Positions 24,106 to 31,285 of a stretch of DNA of 45,262 bases are shown here, one piece after another (position 1 is the stretch's first letter; each line of letters starts with the position of its first letter). The DNA is from an uncultured Lachnospiraceae bacterium. Lineage in GTDB: Bacteria > Bacillota > Clostridia > Lachnospirales > Lachnospiraceae. Made by a program: the position numbers and the translations under genes. The stretch is taken from the NCBI GenBank assembly GCA_947039785.1, contig CAMQZX010000003.1, positions 1-45,262 of the forward strand, read 5' to 3'. The notes under the pieces are model-generated. The model did no database searches and was not told where the DNA came from. It worked only from the letters and a program-made list of their open reading frames with translations.

Positions 24106-24951
24106 TTATATCCAGACATCTCCCACACATTCTGTCCGAATTAGTCCCCCCAGTTCTACCATAAGGTCATCTCCCGATTGCTTATAGGTGACATACAGAT
24201 CTCCTCCCGGTTGTTTGATCAGCATCTTCTCTACTTCTTCCCCCAATGTATGAAATATGTAAGCCGCAATTCCCACACTTCCGCTGCCGCAGCTGCTCTC
24301 AAAGACCAGACTCTCTACTTCTTTTACATACACTGCCGGTGTGACAAAATGCTTCTCTTCATCGTAAAACATAAATCCAATGGCATCTGGAAGGTCTTGA
24401 TGTCGCTTTGCTCTGTCTTTGTAAATCTTATAAATACTTTCTCTGATCTGCTCCTCAGATAACATAACATTCTGCAAAATCAGATGCAAAATGCCCTCGA
24501 AAAACACACCGATAGCCGGCTGGCTGATCCCCGCACACGTCACCGGTTCCAATTTCAGAGCCTGAGGCATACTGCTTGTGATCATGGCTGATTCCTGCCG
24601 ATAATCTTCTACCTTTACCATCATTACATCCGGGCTTCCGGAAATCTCCAGAGGCACCACACAATCTGTGCCTTTCCACACAATCCCCTCTGTCTTATGA
24701 TCACAGAGCAGCTTGGCAAAACATCTGGTGGCATTTCCGCAAAATTCTCCTCCCATCATCTGAAGTCTTCCCACAGAACCTTCCCTGGTAGGCTGTTCCC
24801 AATATCCTACCTGCTCTACTGCCAAACGATTTTTCCCCATCAGATCTGCCGCCAACGCGGCATAGCCCTCCCGGGGCAGTTTCCCATCCCTGTTGTCAAT
24901 GACGGCGGTTGTGTTTCCGCTTGGGTTCAATTTCGCAAATTTTAATTTCAT
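24106..24951 (-). CDS. DapF-fold amino acid racemase, CntK-like
   Basis: Cofactor-independent two-cysteine racemase or epimerase of the diaminopimelate epimerase fold, 281 residues. Both catalytic cysteines are present: GGEFCGNATRC (about residue 73) and SSCGSGSVG (about 220). Several segments fit CntK, the histidine racemase of staphylopine synthesis, better than classical DapF: KLNPSGNTTAVI at the N-terminus, VEQVGY, ESSCGSGS and KQPGGDLYVTYK. DapF usually starts with a KMHGAGND-type motif instead. The start is placed at MKLKFAKLNPSGN, 23 bp after the sensor gene. No CntL or CntM homologue is nearby, so the product may simply be a D-amino acid. Confidence 0.75.
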   Translation of the reverse strand: MKLKFAKLNPSGNTTAVIDNRDGKLPREGYAALAADLMGKNRLAVEQVGYWEQPTREGSVGRLQMMGGEFCGNATRCFAKLLCDHKTEGIVWKGTDCVVPLEISGSPDVMMVKVEDYRQESAMITSSMPQALKLEPVTCAGISQPAIGVFFEGILHLILQNVMLSEEQIRESIYKIYKDRAKRHQDLPDAIGFMFYDEEKHFVTPAVYVKEVESLVFESSCGSGSVGIAAYIFHTLGEEVEKMLIKQPGGDLYVTYKQSGDDLMVELGGLIRTECVGDVWI

Positions 24952-24974
24952 TGATTCAACCTTATTCCTCTCTA

Positions 24975-26291
24975 TCAGATCTTCAGTAAAATAGAAGCTG
25001 TGAATACTCCATCCTTCCATGTAAACCGGCACATGCCATCATACTGGCCAGCAGCTTCTCTCACAGCAGGTATACCGCTTCCTTCCCCTTCTTTCTTGGA
25101 AGACAGCAGCTGTCCCTCATCTTCCTGAATCTCCTGTTCATAGCTATTTTCCACCACAATAGCAAGCATCCCTCCCACCACTGAGGTCTTCACCTGAATA
25201 AAACGCTGACCTTCGTTCTGACGCTCACAGGCTTCCATGGCGTTTTCCAGCAGATTTCCAAAAAGAACCCCAAATACCGAATCGGGAATGCGGCTCTGAT
25301 CAGGAATGTCCAAAGAAAACTCCATATGAATCTCCTTTTTTCTTCCCCTGGACAGATAGTGCTGAGCAATGGCATTGACCTCATGATTTTCACACAGCTC
25401 CACATTTTCATCGGATTGGGTTATCTTCAAATGTTCCTCCAGATACATCAAAATCCCTTCACAGTCCTGCTGTTTTGCCAGCTTCTGAATCTCCAGAAAT
25501 TCCTGTCTGGAGCCTTTACGCAGATTTCTGGATTTCTCAATATAATTTTTCATATTTTCATGCTGTTCCATCTGATACTTGGACTGCAGCTTGTGAACGC
25601 GCTGTGTCTCGTGTAATTCTCCCGCCTCAGATATCTCGATCGCCATTTTTACTACGGTCGTGTATAAGAAAAAAACGCCTAAAATCCATAATACAGGCAT
25701 AAGTATCTTCCAATCCACTTCCGAGGCGGACAATTGTCCAACTTCAATCTGATAACTGCCGGCTCCATAGAGAATCAAGGGAATCAACCAGATGTAATTC
25801 CAGAATTTCATATTTTCTGTCTTGGAAATCATCTTCCGGACACCCTTCTTCATAAAAATCCAGATCAGCCACACACTGAACAGAAGAGAGAGGATATACC
25901 ACATCAGAAAACTGTTCTTCTCTGACATTTCACGATAAAATTTCCAAAATACCAGCTGCAGGATTCTGGCACTGGTAAAAACCGCCTGAGTATAACATCG
26001 AATCAAAAAGTACACAAAGATGGCTTCCGTCAAAGCACAGCGAAACATAATTTTACAAAACAAAAATGAAAGTACTCCGCAGACTGCTGCAAAGCATAAC
26101 ATCCCCCACCGCAGATCCCCGGCTTTCAGAAAAAGAATCTCAGCAGCGTAAATCACTCCAATATATACCAGAAACCACACCAGAGCCTTCCATCCATGTA
26201 TTCGAATCCTCTCTTTGAAGGCAGAACATAACAAAAATGCTGCCAAAATCAAAGGGATCAGCAAACTTCCCATCAAAATAAACTGACTCAT
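24975..26291 (-). CDS. AgrC-type sensor with degenerate phospho-acceptor site
   Basis: Membrane protein of 438 residues with six or seven N-terminal helices (to about 210), a coiled linker, and a C-terminal GHKL ATPase domain with its N box (FGNLLENAMEAC) and Gly-rich box (EGEGSGIPAVREAAGQYDG). This is the AgrC/quorum-sensor plan. The usual RHDxxHH-type phospho-acceptor motif is replaced by RKGSRQE at residues 258-264, so His is Lys 259. No response regulator lies next to it. It heads the operon with the racemase and LpdD-like genes. It may act as a pseudokinase or partner another kinase. Confidence 0.82.
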   Translation of the reverse strand: MSQFILMGSLLIPLILAAFLLCSAFKERIRIHGWKALVWFLVYIGVIYAAEILFLKAGDLRWGMLCFAAVCGVLSFLFCKIMFRCALTEAIFVYFLIRCYTQAVFTSARILQLVFWKFYREMSEKNSFLMWYILSLLFSVWLIWIFMKKGVRKMISKTENMKFWNYIWLIPLILYGAGSYQIEVGQLSASEVDWKILMPVLWILGVFFLYTTVVKMAIEISEAGELHETQRVHKLQSKYQMEQHENMKNYIEKSRNLRKGSRQEFLEIQKLAKQQDCEGILMYLEEHLKITQSDENVELCENHEVNAIAQHYLSRGRKKEIHMEFSLDIPDQSRIPDSVFGVLFGNLLENAMEACERQNEGQRFIQVKTSVVGGMLAIVVENSYEQEIQEDEGQLLSSKKEGEGSGIPAVREAAGQYDGMCRFTWKDGVFTASILLKI

Positions 26292-26334
26292 TCAAGTAAC
26301 TCCCTTACTTACAAAACAAAACATCCCAGAAAAA

Positions 26335-26353
26335 ATTATAACATTCCATGGAA
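26335..26353 (-). promoter_or_regulatory. Promoter -10 and palindrome before the AgrC-like gene
   Basis: On the minus strand TATAAT lies at 26335-26340, and the perfect palindrome TTCCATGGAA (26344-26353) occupies the spacer where a repressor would sit. The -35 is weak. Confidence 0.5.
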
Positions 26354-26430
26354 AAAATATCTACTGCCTCATTTATCACAAACGTGCCTTAAAATCTTAA
26401 AAAAGAATAAAACTCCAAAAACAAACTTAA

Positions 26431-26494
26431 TCACAAAAATACGGAAGCACGGCCACAGAACTCGTAACATCCCATGAACAGAACTCCCGTATTT
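26431..26494 (-). terminator. Probable aspS terminator with long loop
   Basis: AAATACGG (minus strand, from 26494) pairs with CCGTATTT (to 26437), followed by further T. The loop is about 42 bases and contains GAGTTCTGT twice. Confidence 0.6.
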
Positions 26495-26525
26495 ACAAAA
26501 TTTATTTGTTTATCATATTTCCAGC

Positions 26526-28277
26526 TTACTGTCTCACTTTGATGTGAACCTCACGAAGCTGCATTTCTGTTACTTCATTTGGTGCACCGCACATCAGATC
26601 CTGAGCATTACCATTCATTGGGAATGGGATGATCTCACGGATGTTTTCCTCATTGCGAAGCAGCATGATCATACGGTCTACACCAGGAGCCATTCCTGCA
26701 TGAGGCGGGGCACCGTACTGGAATGCGTTGTACAGAGCTCCGAATTTCTGCTGCAGATCTTCCTCTGTGTAACCGGCAATCTCAAATGCTTTCACCATGA
26801 TGTCCAGGTTGTGATTTCTCACGGCACCGGAGGACAGCTCTACACCGTTGCAGACAATGTCATACTGATATGCCAGAATATCTGCCGGGTCTTTGGTATT
26901 CAGCGCTTCCAGACCGCCCTGCGGCATGGAGAATGGATTGTGAGTAAAAATATATTTCTTCTCTTCCTTGTCGTACTCGTACATTGGGAAGTCATTGATG
27001 AAGCAGAAGCGATATGCATTCTTCTCACAGAGATCCAGGCGATTTGCCAGCTCGGTACGAATCTGTCCTGCATAAAGGGCGGCTCTCTCTTCCTTATCTG
27101 CAATGAAGAAAATAGTATCTCCAGTTTCCAGACCTGCCAGCTGGGCAATCTCACCCTTCATATCTTCCGGAATGAATTTGTCGATTGGTCCCTTGTAGGT
27201 CTTATCTTCCTTTACTTCCAGATATCCAAGGCCGCCCATACCGATGGACTGAGCAAACTTCAGCAGTTTCTCATGGAAACCTTTGGACATGTTGGCATGT
27301 ACCTTGATGGCACGTACGGTCTTACCATGGAATGGCTTGAAGGTACATCTCTGGAAAAAATCTGTGGCATCTACGATGCGCAGCGGATTGCGAAGGTCCG
27401 GCTTGTCTGTACCAAACTCCAGCATAGCCTGCTTGTAGCTGATCACCGGATACGGAGCTGCAGTAACCTGTGCGCCTTCGGGAGCAAATTTCTCAAATGT
27501 GGCCGTCAGCACTTCTTCACCTGCACGGAAGACATCTTCCTGTGTTGCAAAGCTCATCTCAAAATCAAGCTGATAAAACTCTCCCGGAGAGCGGTCTGCA
27601 CGGGCATCCTCATCGCGGAAGCAGGGTGCAATCTGGAAATATTTATCAAATCCGGACACCATCAAAAGCTGCTTATACTGCTGCGGAGCCTGGGGCAATG
27701 CGTAAAATTTTCCCTTGAATTTACGAGACGGAACAATGTAATCTCTGGCTCCCTCCGGGGAAGAAGCACACAGAATTGGAGTCTGAATCTCCAAAAATCC
27801 CATCTCTGTCATTTTCTGTCTCAAAAAGCTGATAACCTGAGAACGGAAAATCATATTGTCTCTTACTTTCTTATTACGCAGATCCAGGTATCTGTATTTC
27901 AGACGCAGGTCCTCACGGATCTCTCTGGATGTGGTCACGTCAAAGGGAAGCTGTTTGTAAACTTTTCCAAGCATCTCCACCTTGTGAGCCTCCAGCTCGA
28001 TGGTTCCTGTTGGAATCTTCGGGTTATAGGTCTCCTCGTCGCGGTGCTGGATAACACCTTCGATGGAAATACAATCTTCCTTGTTGATACCGTTCAAAAG
28101 ACTGGTATCACGCATAACTACCTGCAATACGCCGTACATATCTCTCAGATCGATAAAGGAAACGCCGCCGTGGTCACGGATATTCTCTACCCAGCCAGCA
28201 ACCTTCAATGTGGCATCTACATCGCTCTCACCAATCTGATCTAACGTTCTGTTACGATAAAATTCTGATGTGTTCAT
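26526..28277 (-). CDS. aspS: Aspartyl-tRNA synthetase
   Basis: Class II synthetase that charges tRNA-Asp, and in many bacteria also tRNA-Asn, with aspartate. At 583 residues with a GAD insertion it is the bacterial type. N-terminal OB anticodon domain (VAGWVENIRDHGGVSFIDLRD), motif 2 (FRDEDARADRSPGEFYQLDFEMSF) and motif 3 (APPHAGMAPGVDRMIMLL) are all intact. The start is at MNTSEFYRN with AGGAGG five bases upstream. A T-box leader precedes it. The specifier reads AAC, which raises the possibility that this is a non-discriminating enzyme feeding tRNA-dependent Asn synthesis. Confidence 0.97.
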   Translation of the reverse strand: MNTSEFYRNRTLDQIGESDVDATLKVAGWVENIRDHGGVSFIDLRDMYGVLQVVMRDTSLLNGINKEDCISIEGVIQHRDEETYNPKIPTGTIELEAHKVEMLGKVYKQLPFDVTTSREIREDLRLKYRYLDLRNKKVRDNMIFRSQVISFLRQKMTEMGFLEIQTPILCASSPEGARDYIVPSRKFKGKFYALPQAPQQYKQLLMVSGFDKYFQIAPCFRDEDARADRSPGEFYQLDFEMSFATQEDVFRAGEEVLTATFEKFAPEGAQVTAAPYPVISYKQAMLEFGTDKPDLRNPLRIVDATDFFQRCTFKPFHGKTVRAIKVHANMSKGFHEKLLKFAQSIGMGGLGYLEVKEDKTYKGPIDKFIPEDMKGEIAQLAGLETGDTIFFIADKEERAALYAGQIRTELANRLDLCEKNAYRFCFINDFPMYEYDKEEKKYIFTHNPFSMPQGGLEALNTKDPADILAYQYDIVCNGVELSSGAVRNHNLDIMVKAFEIAGYTEEDLQQKFGALYNAFQYGAPPHAGMAPGVDRMIMLLRNEENIREIIPFPMNGNAQDLMCGAPNEVTEMQLREVHIKVRQ

Positions 28278-28669
28278 AATCTCCTCCTGTTTTTTTATTT
28301 TGTCAGATAGCAGCTGCACCATCCGACGAATCTAAACCATCACTTTGCCCGGATGGTATTTTTACTCATACTTGGTCAAAAAAAATGTCCATCCTAAGCT
28401 ATGCTCAGGACGAACAGTATCATGTCCGCGGTACCACCTGAATTACTGCGTTGCAGTCACTCACCGGTTCTAACAACCTGCTGTTTGTCGCACAGTCTGC
28501 GGCGCACCTACTGATATCTGGCAAAAAACAGATACGTTCAGATTGCGGCTGGTAAAGTGTTATTCACACAAATTCACTCTATGGAGCTTCCACCGACCTC
28601 CACTCGCTGTAAGCGATAATCTGCGCTACTTCTCTTCGTCATCGCCTTGTCATTATATAATCCTATACC
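28278..28669 (-). promoter_or_regulatory. T-box riboswitch leader of aspS
   Basis: tRNA-sensing leader. The T-box sequence AGGTGGTACCGCG is at 28427-28439 (minus strand). The terminator is a GTCC/GGAC-bounded hairpin followed by eight T (28378-28411). The 5' part shows Stem I signatures: GAAGAGAAGTAG, an AG bulge and a TGGAG/CTCCA apical stem with GGTGGAA loop. In the 3' strand of the specifier loop the sequence TGAATAACA places AAC at 28559-28561, followed by A as usual; no GAC or GAT is found there. Uncharged tRNA binding would favour readthrough into aspS. Confidence 0.9.
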
Positions 28670-28675
28670 TGATAA

Positions 28676-28704
28676 AGTATATAATATCGAAAAAAGCTTG
28701 TCAA
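28676..28704 (-). promoter_or_regulatory. Promoter of the aspS T-box transcript
   Basis: On the minus strand TTGACA (28699-28704), a 17-bp spacer and TATACT (28676-28681). Confidence 0.85.
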
Positions 28705-28747
28705 CGCATATTTGGAAAAGCTTTGAGAAAAAGTAAGGCAGCTTTGA

Positions 28748-28806
28748 TTGCAGTCATAAACCATCATATGTTATAATGAGCTTGTCAACGTAAATATATA
28801 ATTACG
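28748..28806 (+). promoter_or_regulatory. tetR promoter with operator-like dyad
   Basis: TTGCAG (28748-28753), an 18-bp spacer and TATAAT (28772-28777). An 18-bp near-palindrome (16 of 18 symmetric, CGTAA...TTACG) at 28789-28806 covers the expected transcription start. This is consistent with autorepression by a TetR dimer. Confidence 0.6.
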
Positions 28807-28825
28807 ATATTGCAAGGAGACTTCT

Positions 28826-29404
28826 ATGAATCATGAGATACAAGACGAGAGATATTATGTCGCCGATGAAGCCATTTACGATGCTTTTTTTCTGATTCTC
28901 AAGGAAAAGGAATTGGATAAGATCACCGTGTCCGATGTGGTCAAAAGAGCCGGGATCGTGCGAAGCACCTTCTACAATCACTATGAAAATATCCCGGACC
29001 TGGTAACCGCCATCGAAGACAAGACTATTCACGATATGTTTGTCCTCATGGAAAGATTCCATCCCAAAAATGACCGGGAAATGTGTAAGTCCTATTTTCT
29101 GACCATCTGTGACTACACCAGGACCAATCCCTTTCTGGCAAATCTGCTCAGAAACCCCAGGGGAGATGCCTTCTTTGAGAAAGCGATCACCATGCTTCAC
29201 CGCTATGTCACAAAGGTGATGCAGAATAATACTCCCACCCACCACAGTAAGGAAGAATATTCTTATATGATTGCCTGCACCATAGGCAGTACCATTGGTG
29301 TTCTCCACAAATGGAGCAAAGAAGATTTCAAAACTCCCCCAGAGTTCGTCGCCGATATTTTAACTAAGGCTTTTATTACAGGTATGCTTCCTTCTATACT
29401 GTAG
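28826..29404 (+). CDS. TetR/AcrR-family transcriptional regulator
   Basis: Repressor-type regulator of 192 residues. The N-terminal helix-turn-helix is clear (LDKITVSDVVKRAGIVRSTFYNHYENI, about residues 30-57). The C-terminal ligand domain resembles the TetR C-terminal domain common in clostridia (GVLHKWSKEDFKTPPEFVADIL). AAGGAG lies upstream of the ATG. It converges on, and overlaps by 11 bp, the AMP-dependent ligase gene, so antisense interference is possible. The adjoining ligase/ACP/condensation genes are the likely targets, but its own promoter carries the only good dyad. Confidence 0.9.
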   Translation: MNHEIQDERYYVADEAIYDAFFLILKEKELDKITVSDVVKRAGIVRSTFYNHYENIPDLVTAIEDKTIHDMFVLMERFHPKNDREMCKSYFLTICDYTRTNPFLANLLRNPRGDAFFEKAITMLHRYVTKVMQNNTPTHHSKEEYSYMIACTIGSTIGVLHKWSKEDFKTPPEFVADILTKAFITGMLPSIL

Positions 29405-30953
29405 GCAGCGCCTCGTCGATCATGGCTTCCTGTCTTTTGATTTTCTTTGTTGCGCTTCTGATAAACGGATGTTTTCTCACGACCAGCCCAGTAATCTGAC
29501 GATAAGTGGGCTGGTTCTTATTATATTGATCCAAAAACGCCTGAAGCTCTGCCTGTATCATCGCTTCATCTAAGCCCTTCGCTTCCACAAGCTCCTGTTC
29601 CGGATAAATTCTGGCAGTCAGTCCATTATTTTCTCCTGTCACAATGACCTCTCCTACCAATTCACCCAGCGCCAGTTTATTCTCGATTTCCTCCGGTGAA
29701 ATGTTTTCTCCGTTGGACAGAATGATCAGATTCTTCACTCGTCCATTGATAAACAAAAACCCATCCTCATCCAGGTAGCCTTTATCTCCTGTGTGCAGCC
29801 AGCCGCCCTTTAAGGTTTCAGCTGTCTCCTGCGGCATTTTATAGTATCCCTTCATAACACTGCTGCTCTTTACCAGGATTTCTCCGTTGTCAAAAGAAAT
29901 CTCGACGTTAGAAAGCGGTCTTCCGATGGATCCGATCTTGTGGTCATCTGGTGTGTTGGAACTGATGACCGGAGAGCATTCGGACATACCATAACCTTCT
30001 AAAACATCCACTCCATACTCAGCAAATTTATCAATATAATACGAGTCCAGATGCGCACCGCCGGTAAAGATGATCCTGAGATTTCGGCCAAATACCTTTG
30101 TTCCCAACATTTTCTTAGGGATGGCAGGGTCTGCACTGGCAAGCCTTTTATAAATGGTCTCAATCATCATTGGAACCATCAGCATGATACTTGGCTCAAA
30201 GATATTCATGTTTCTCACCATGTGTAACAAGGAGTCGTTGATAGCCAAAGTCAACCCCAGGGAAAAGCCCTTCAGCCAGTCCATAACCAGGCAAAATGCA
30301 TGGTGGATGGGAAGCACGCTGAGCACTACACTTCCAGGCTCCGCTGTAAATTCAACGGCCGCCACGTTGGTCGCCAGGTTGTTCTGAGTCAGCATAACTC
30401 CCTTGCTTTTACCCGTTGTTCCGGAGGTGAAAATGATGGTTGCTACATCGTCTGCCTTTGGGCGCTGTGCATCTGAGTCCGTCTTTTCAGAAGCAGTCTT
30501 CAGGTCAGCCAAGGATGCCACCTTCTTATCTGTACCTTCCACGGCTTCCTCCTGCAGCATCCAGATTTTCTCAAGCTTGGGGCATGCTGCCAGAATCTCG
30601 TCCAGAAGCGCCTTGTTTTTCGGTCCCAGAAAGAGTGCTTCGGAATCGGAGCGATTGATCAGATCAACCAAATCCTCTCCCGGAAGTCCTGCATCCAAGG
30701 GAACTGCAACCGTCTTTCCTGTGATGATTCCAAGATAACTCTCAATCCACTCCGCAGAGCTGGTTCCAATCAGGGCGATGTGTTTTCCGCTAAAGCCTTC
30801 TGCCAGAAGTCCTTTTCGCACTTTCTCCACCTGTTCCATCATCTCAGAATAGCTTCTGACGAATACTTCCTTTTTCTTCAGCCATTGTATGGCTGTAATC
30901 TCTGCATATTTTCTGCTGCTTTCTTCTATTACGTCCCGAATAAGAATTCCCAT
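29394..30953 (-). CDS. AMP-dependent synthetase/ligase (acyl-activating)
   Basis: Adenylating enzyme of about 519 residues that should activate a carboxylic acid and load it onto CoA or the carrier protein encoded directly upstream. It has the P-loop (IIFTSGTTGKSKGVMLTQ), LEGYGMSECSPVISSN, GWLHTGDKGYLDEDGFLFINGR, and a C-terminal catalytic Lys region (FIRSATKKIKRQEAM). The overall form is that of long-chain acyl-CoA/ACP ligases. The start is placed at MGILIRDVIEESS, 19 bp after the ACP gene; a longer frame overlaps ACP. The substrate is unknown. Confidence 0.88.
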   Translation of the reverse strand: MGILIRDVIEESSRKYAEITAIQWLKKKEVFVRSYSEMMEQVEKVRKGLLAEGFSGKHIALIGTSSAEWIESYLGIITGKTVAVPLDAGLPGEDLVDLINRSDSEALFLGPKNKALLDEILAACPKLEKIWMLQEEAVEGTDKKVASLADLKTASEKTDSDAQRPKADDVATIIFTSGTTGKSKGVMLTQNNLATNVAAVEFTAEPGSVVLSVLPIHHAFCLVMDWLKGFSLGLTLAINDSLLHMVRNMNIFEPSIMLMVPMMIETIYKRLASADPAIPKKMLGTKVFGRNLRIIFTGGAHLDSYYIDKFAEYGVDVLEGYGMSECSPVISSNTPDDHKIGSIGRPLSNVEISFDNGEILVKSSSVMKGYYKMPQETAETLKGGWLHTGDKGYLDEDGFLFINGRVKNLIILSNGENISPEEIENKLALGELVGEVIVTGENNGLTARIYPEQELVEAKGLDEAMIQAELQAFLDQYNKNQPTYRQITGLVVRKHPFIRSATKKIKRQEAMIDEALPTV

Positions 30954-30972
30954 ATTTTTCTCACACTTTCTT

Positions 30973-31200
30973 TTATAATCTCTCCAGCAGTTCCAAGGCT
31001 TCCTCAACTGTCAGCACTTTCAGTACGTCTTCCTCTTCCAGCTCCAGATCAAAGGTGTCCTCCAGCTCCCCCAAAAATGACATAAAATCAAGGGAGCTGA
31101 AGCCAAGATCCTCTCTGAATCTCATACTGTTTGTCATTTCCTCCGGTGTTACCTTACAATACTGTGCTACGATCGTTTTAAACTGCATTTCCTGTGTCAT
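30973..31200 (-). CDS. Stand-alone acyl/peptidyl carrier protein
   Basis: Carrier protein of 75 residues with the phosphopantetheine site in DLGFSSLDF (Ser 36). It is acidic at the C-terminus, as carriers are. It is unlikely to be the housekeeping fatty acid ACP, because it sits between a condensation-domain gene and an adenylating ligase and not in a fab operon. The start is at MTQEMQFK with AAGGAAGG upstream. It should shuttle the acyl or aminoacyl group from the ligase to the condensation enzyme; this is inference from order and domains. Confidence 0.9.
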   Translation of the reverse strand: MTQEMQFKTIVAQYCKVTPEEMTNSMRFREDLGFSSLDFMSFLGELEDTFDLELEEEDVLKVLTVEEALELLERL

Positions 31201-31285
31201 ACGTTTTTCCTTCCTTTTGTCTATTCCATTCATCTATGTTTTTACGTTTCCTGTTTCTCTGTTCCTAAGCTTTCTCGCATCGGCC

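Larger units (their letters stand above)
26292..26525. other. Intergenic region between aspS and the AgrC-like gene
   Basis: 234 bp, A/T-rich, without a gene. It holds the aspS terminator (26431-26494) and the promoter with palindrome of the AgrC-like gene (26335-26353). Nothing else was seen. Confidence 0.6.

Noticed and set aside
26544..28244. 566-codon open frame on the plus strand opposite aspS
   Set aside because: It is a shadow of the conserved aspS gene, has no ribosome site and encodes a Cys/His-rich sequence without domains.
28802..29308. 168-codon minus-strand frame opposite tetR
   Set aside because: The tetR frame has a promoter, ribosome site and helix-turn-helix; the opposite frame has none of these.
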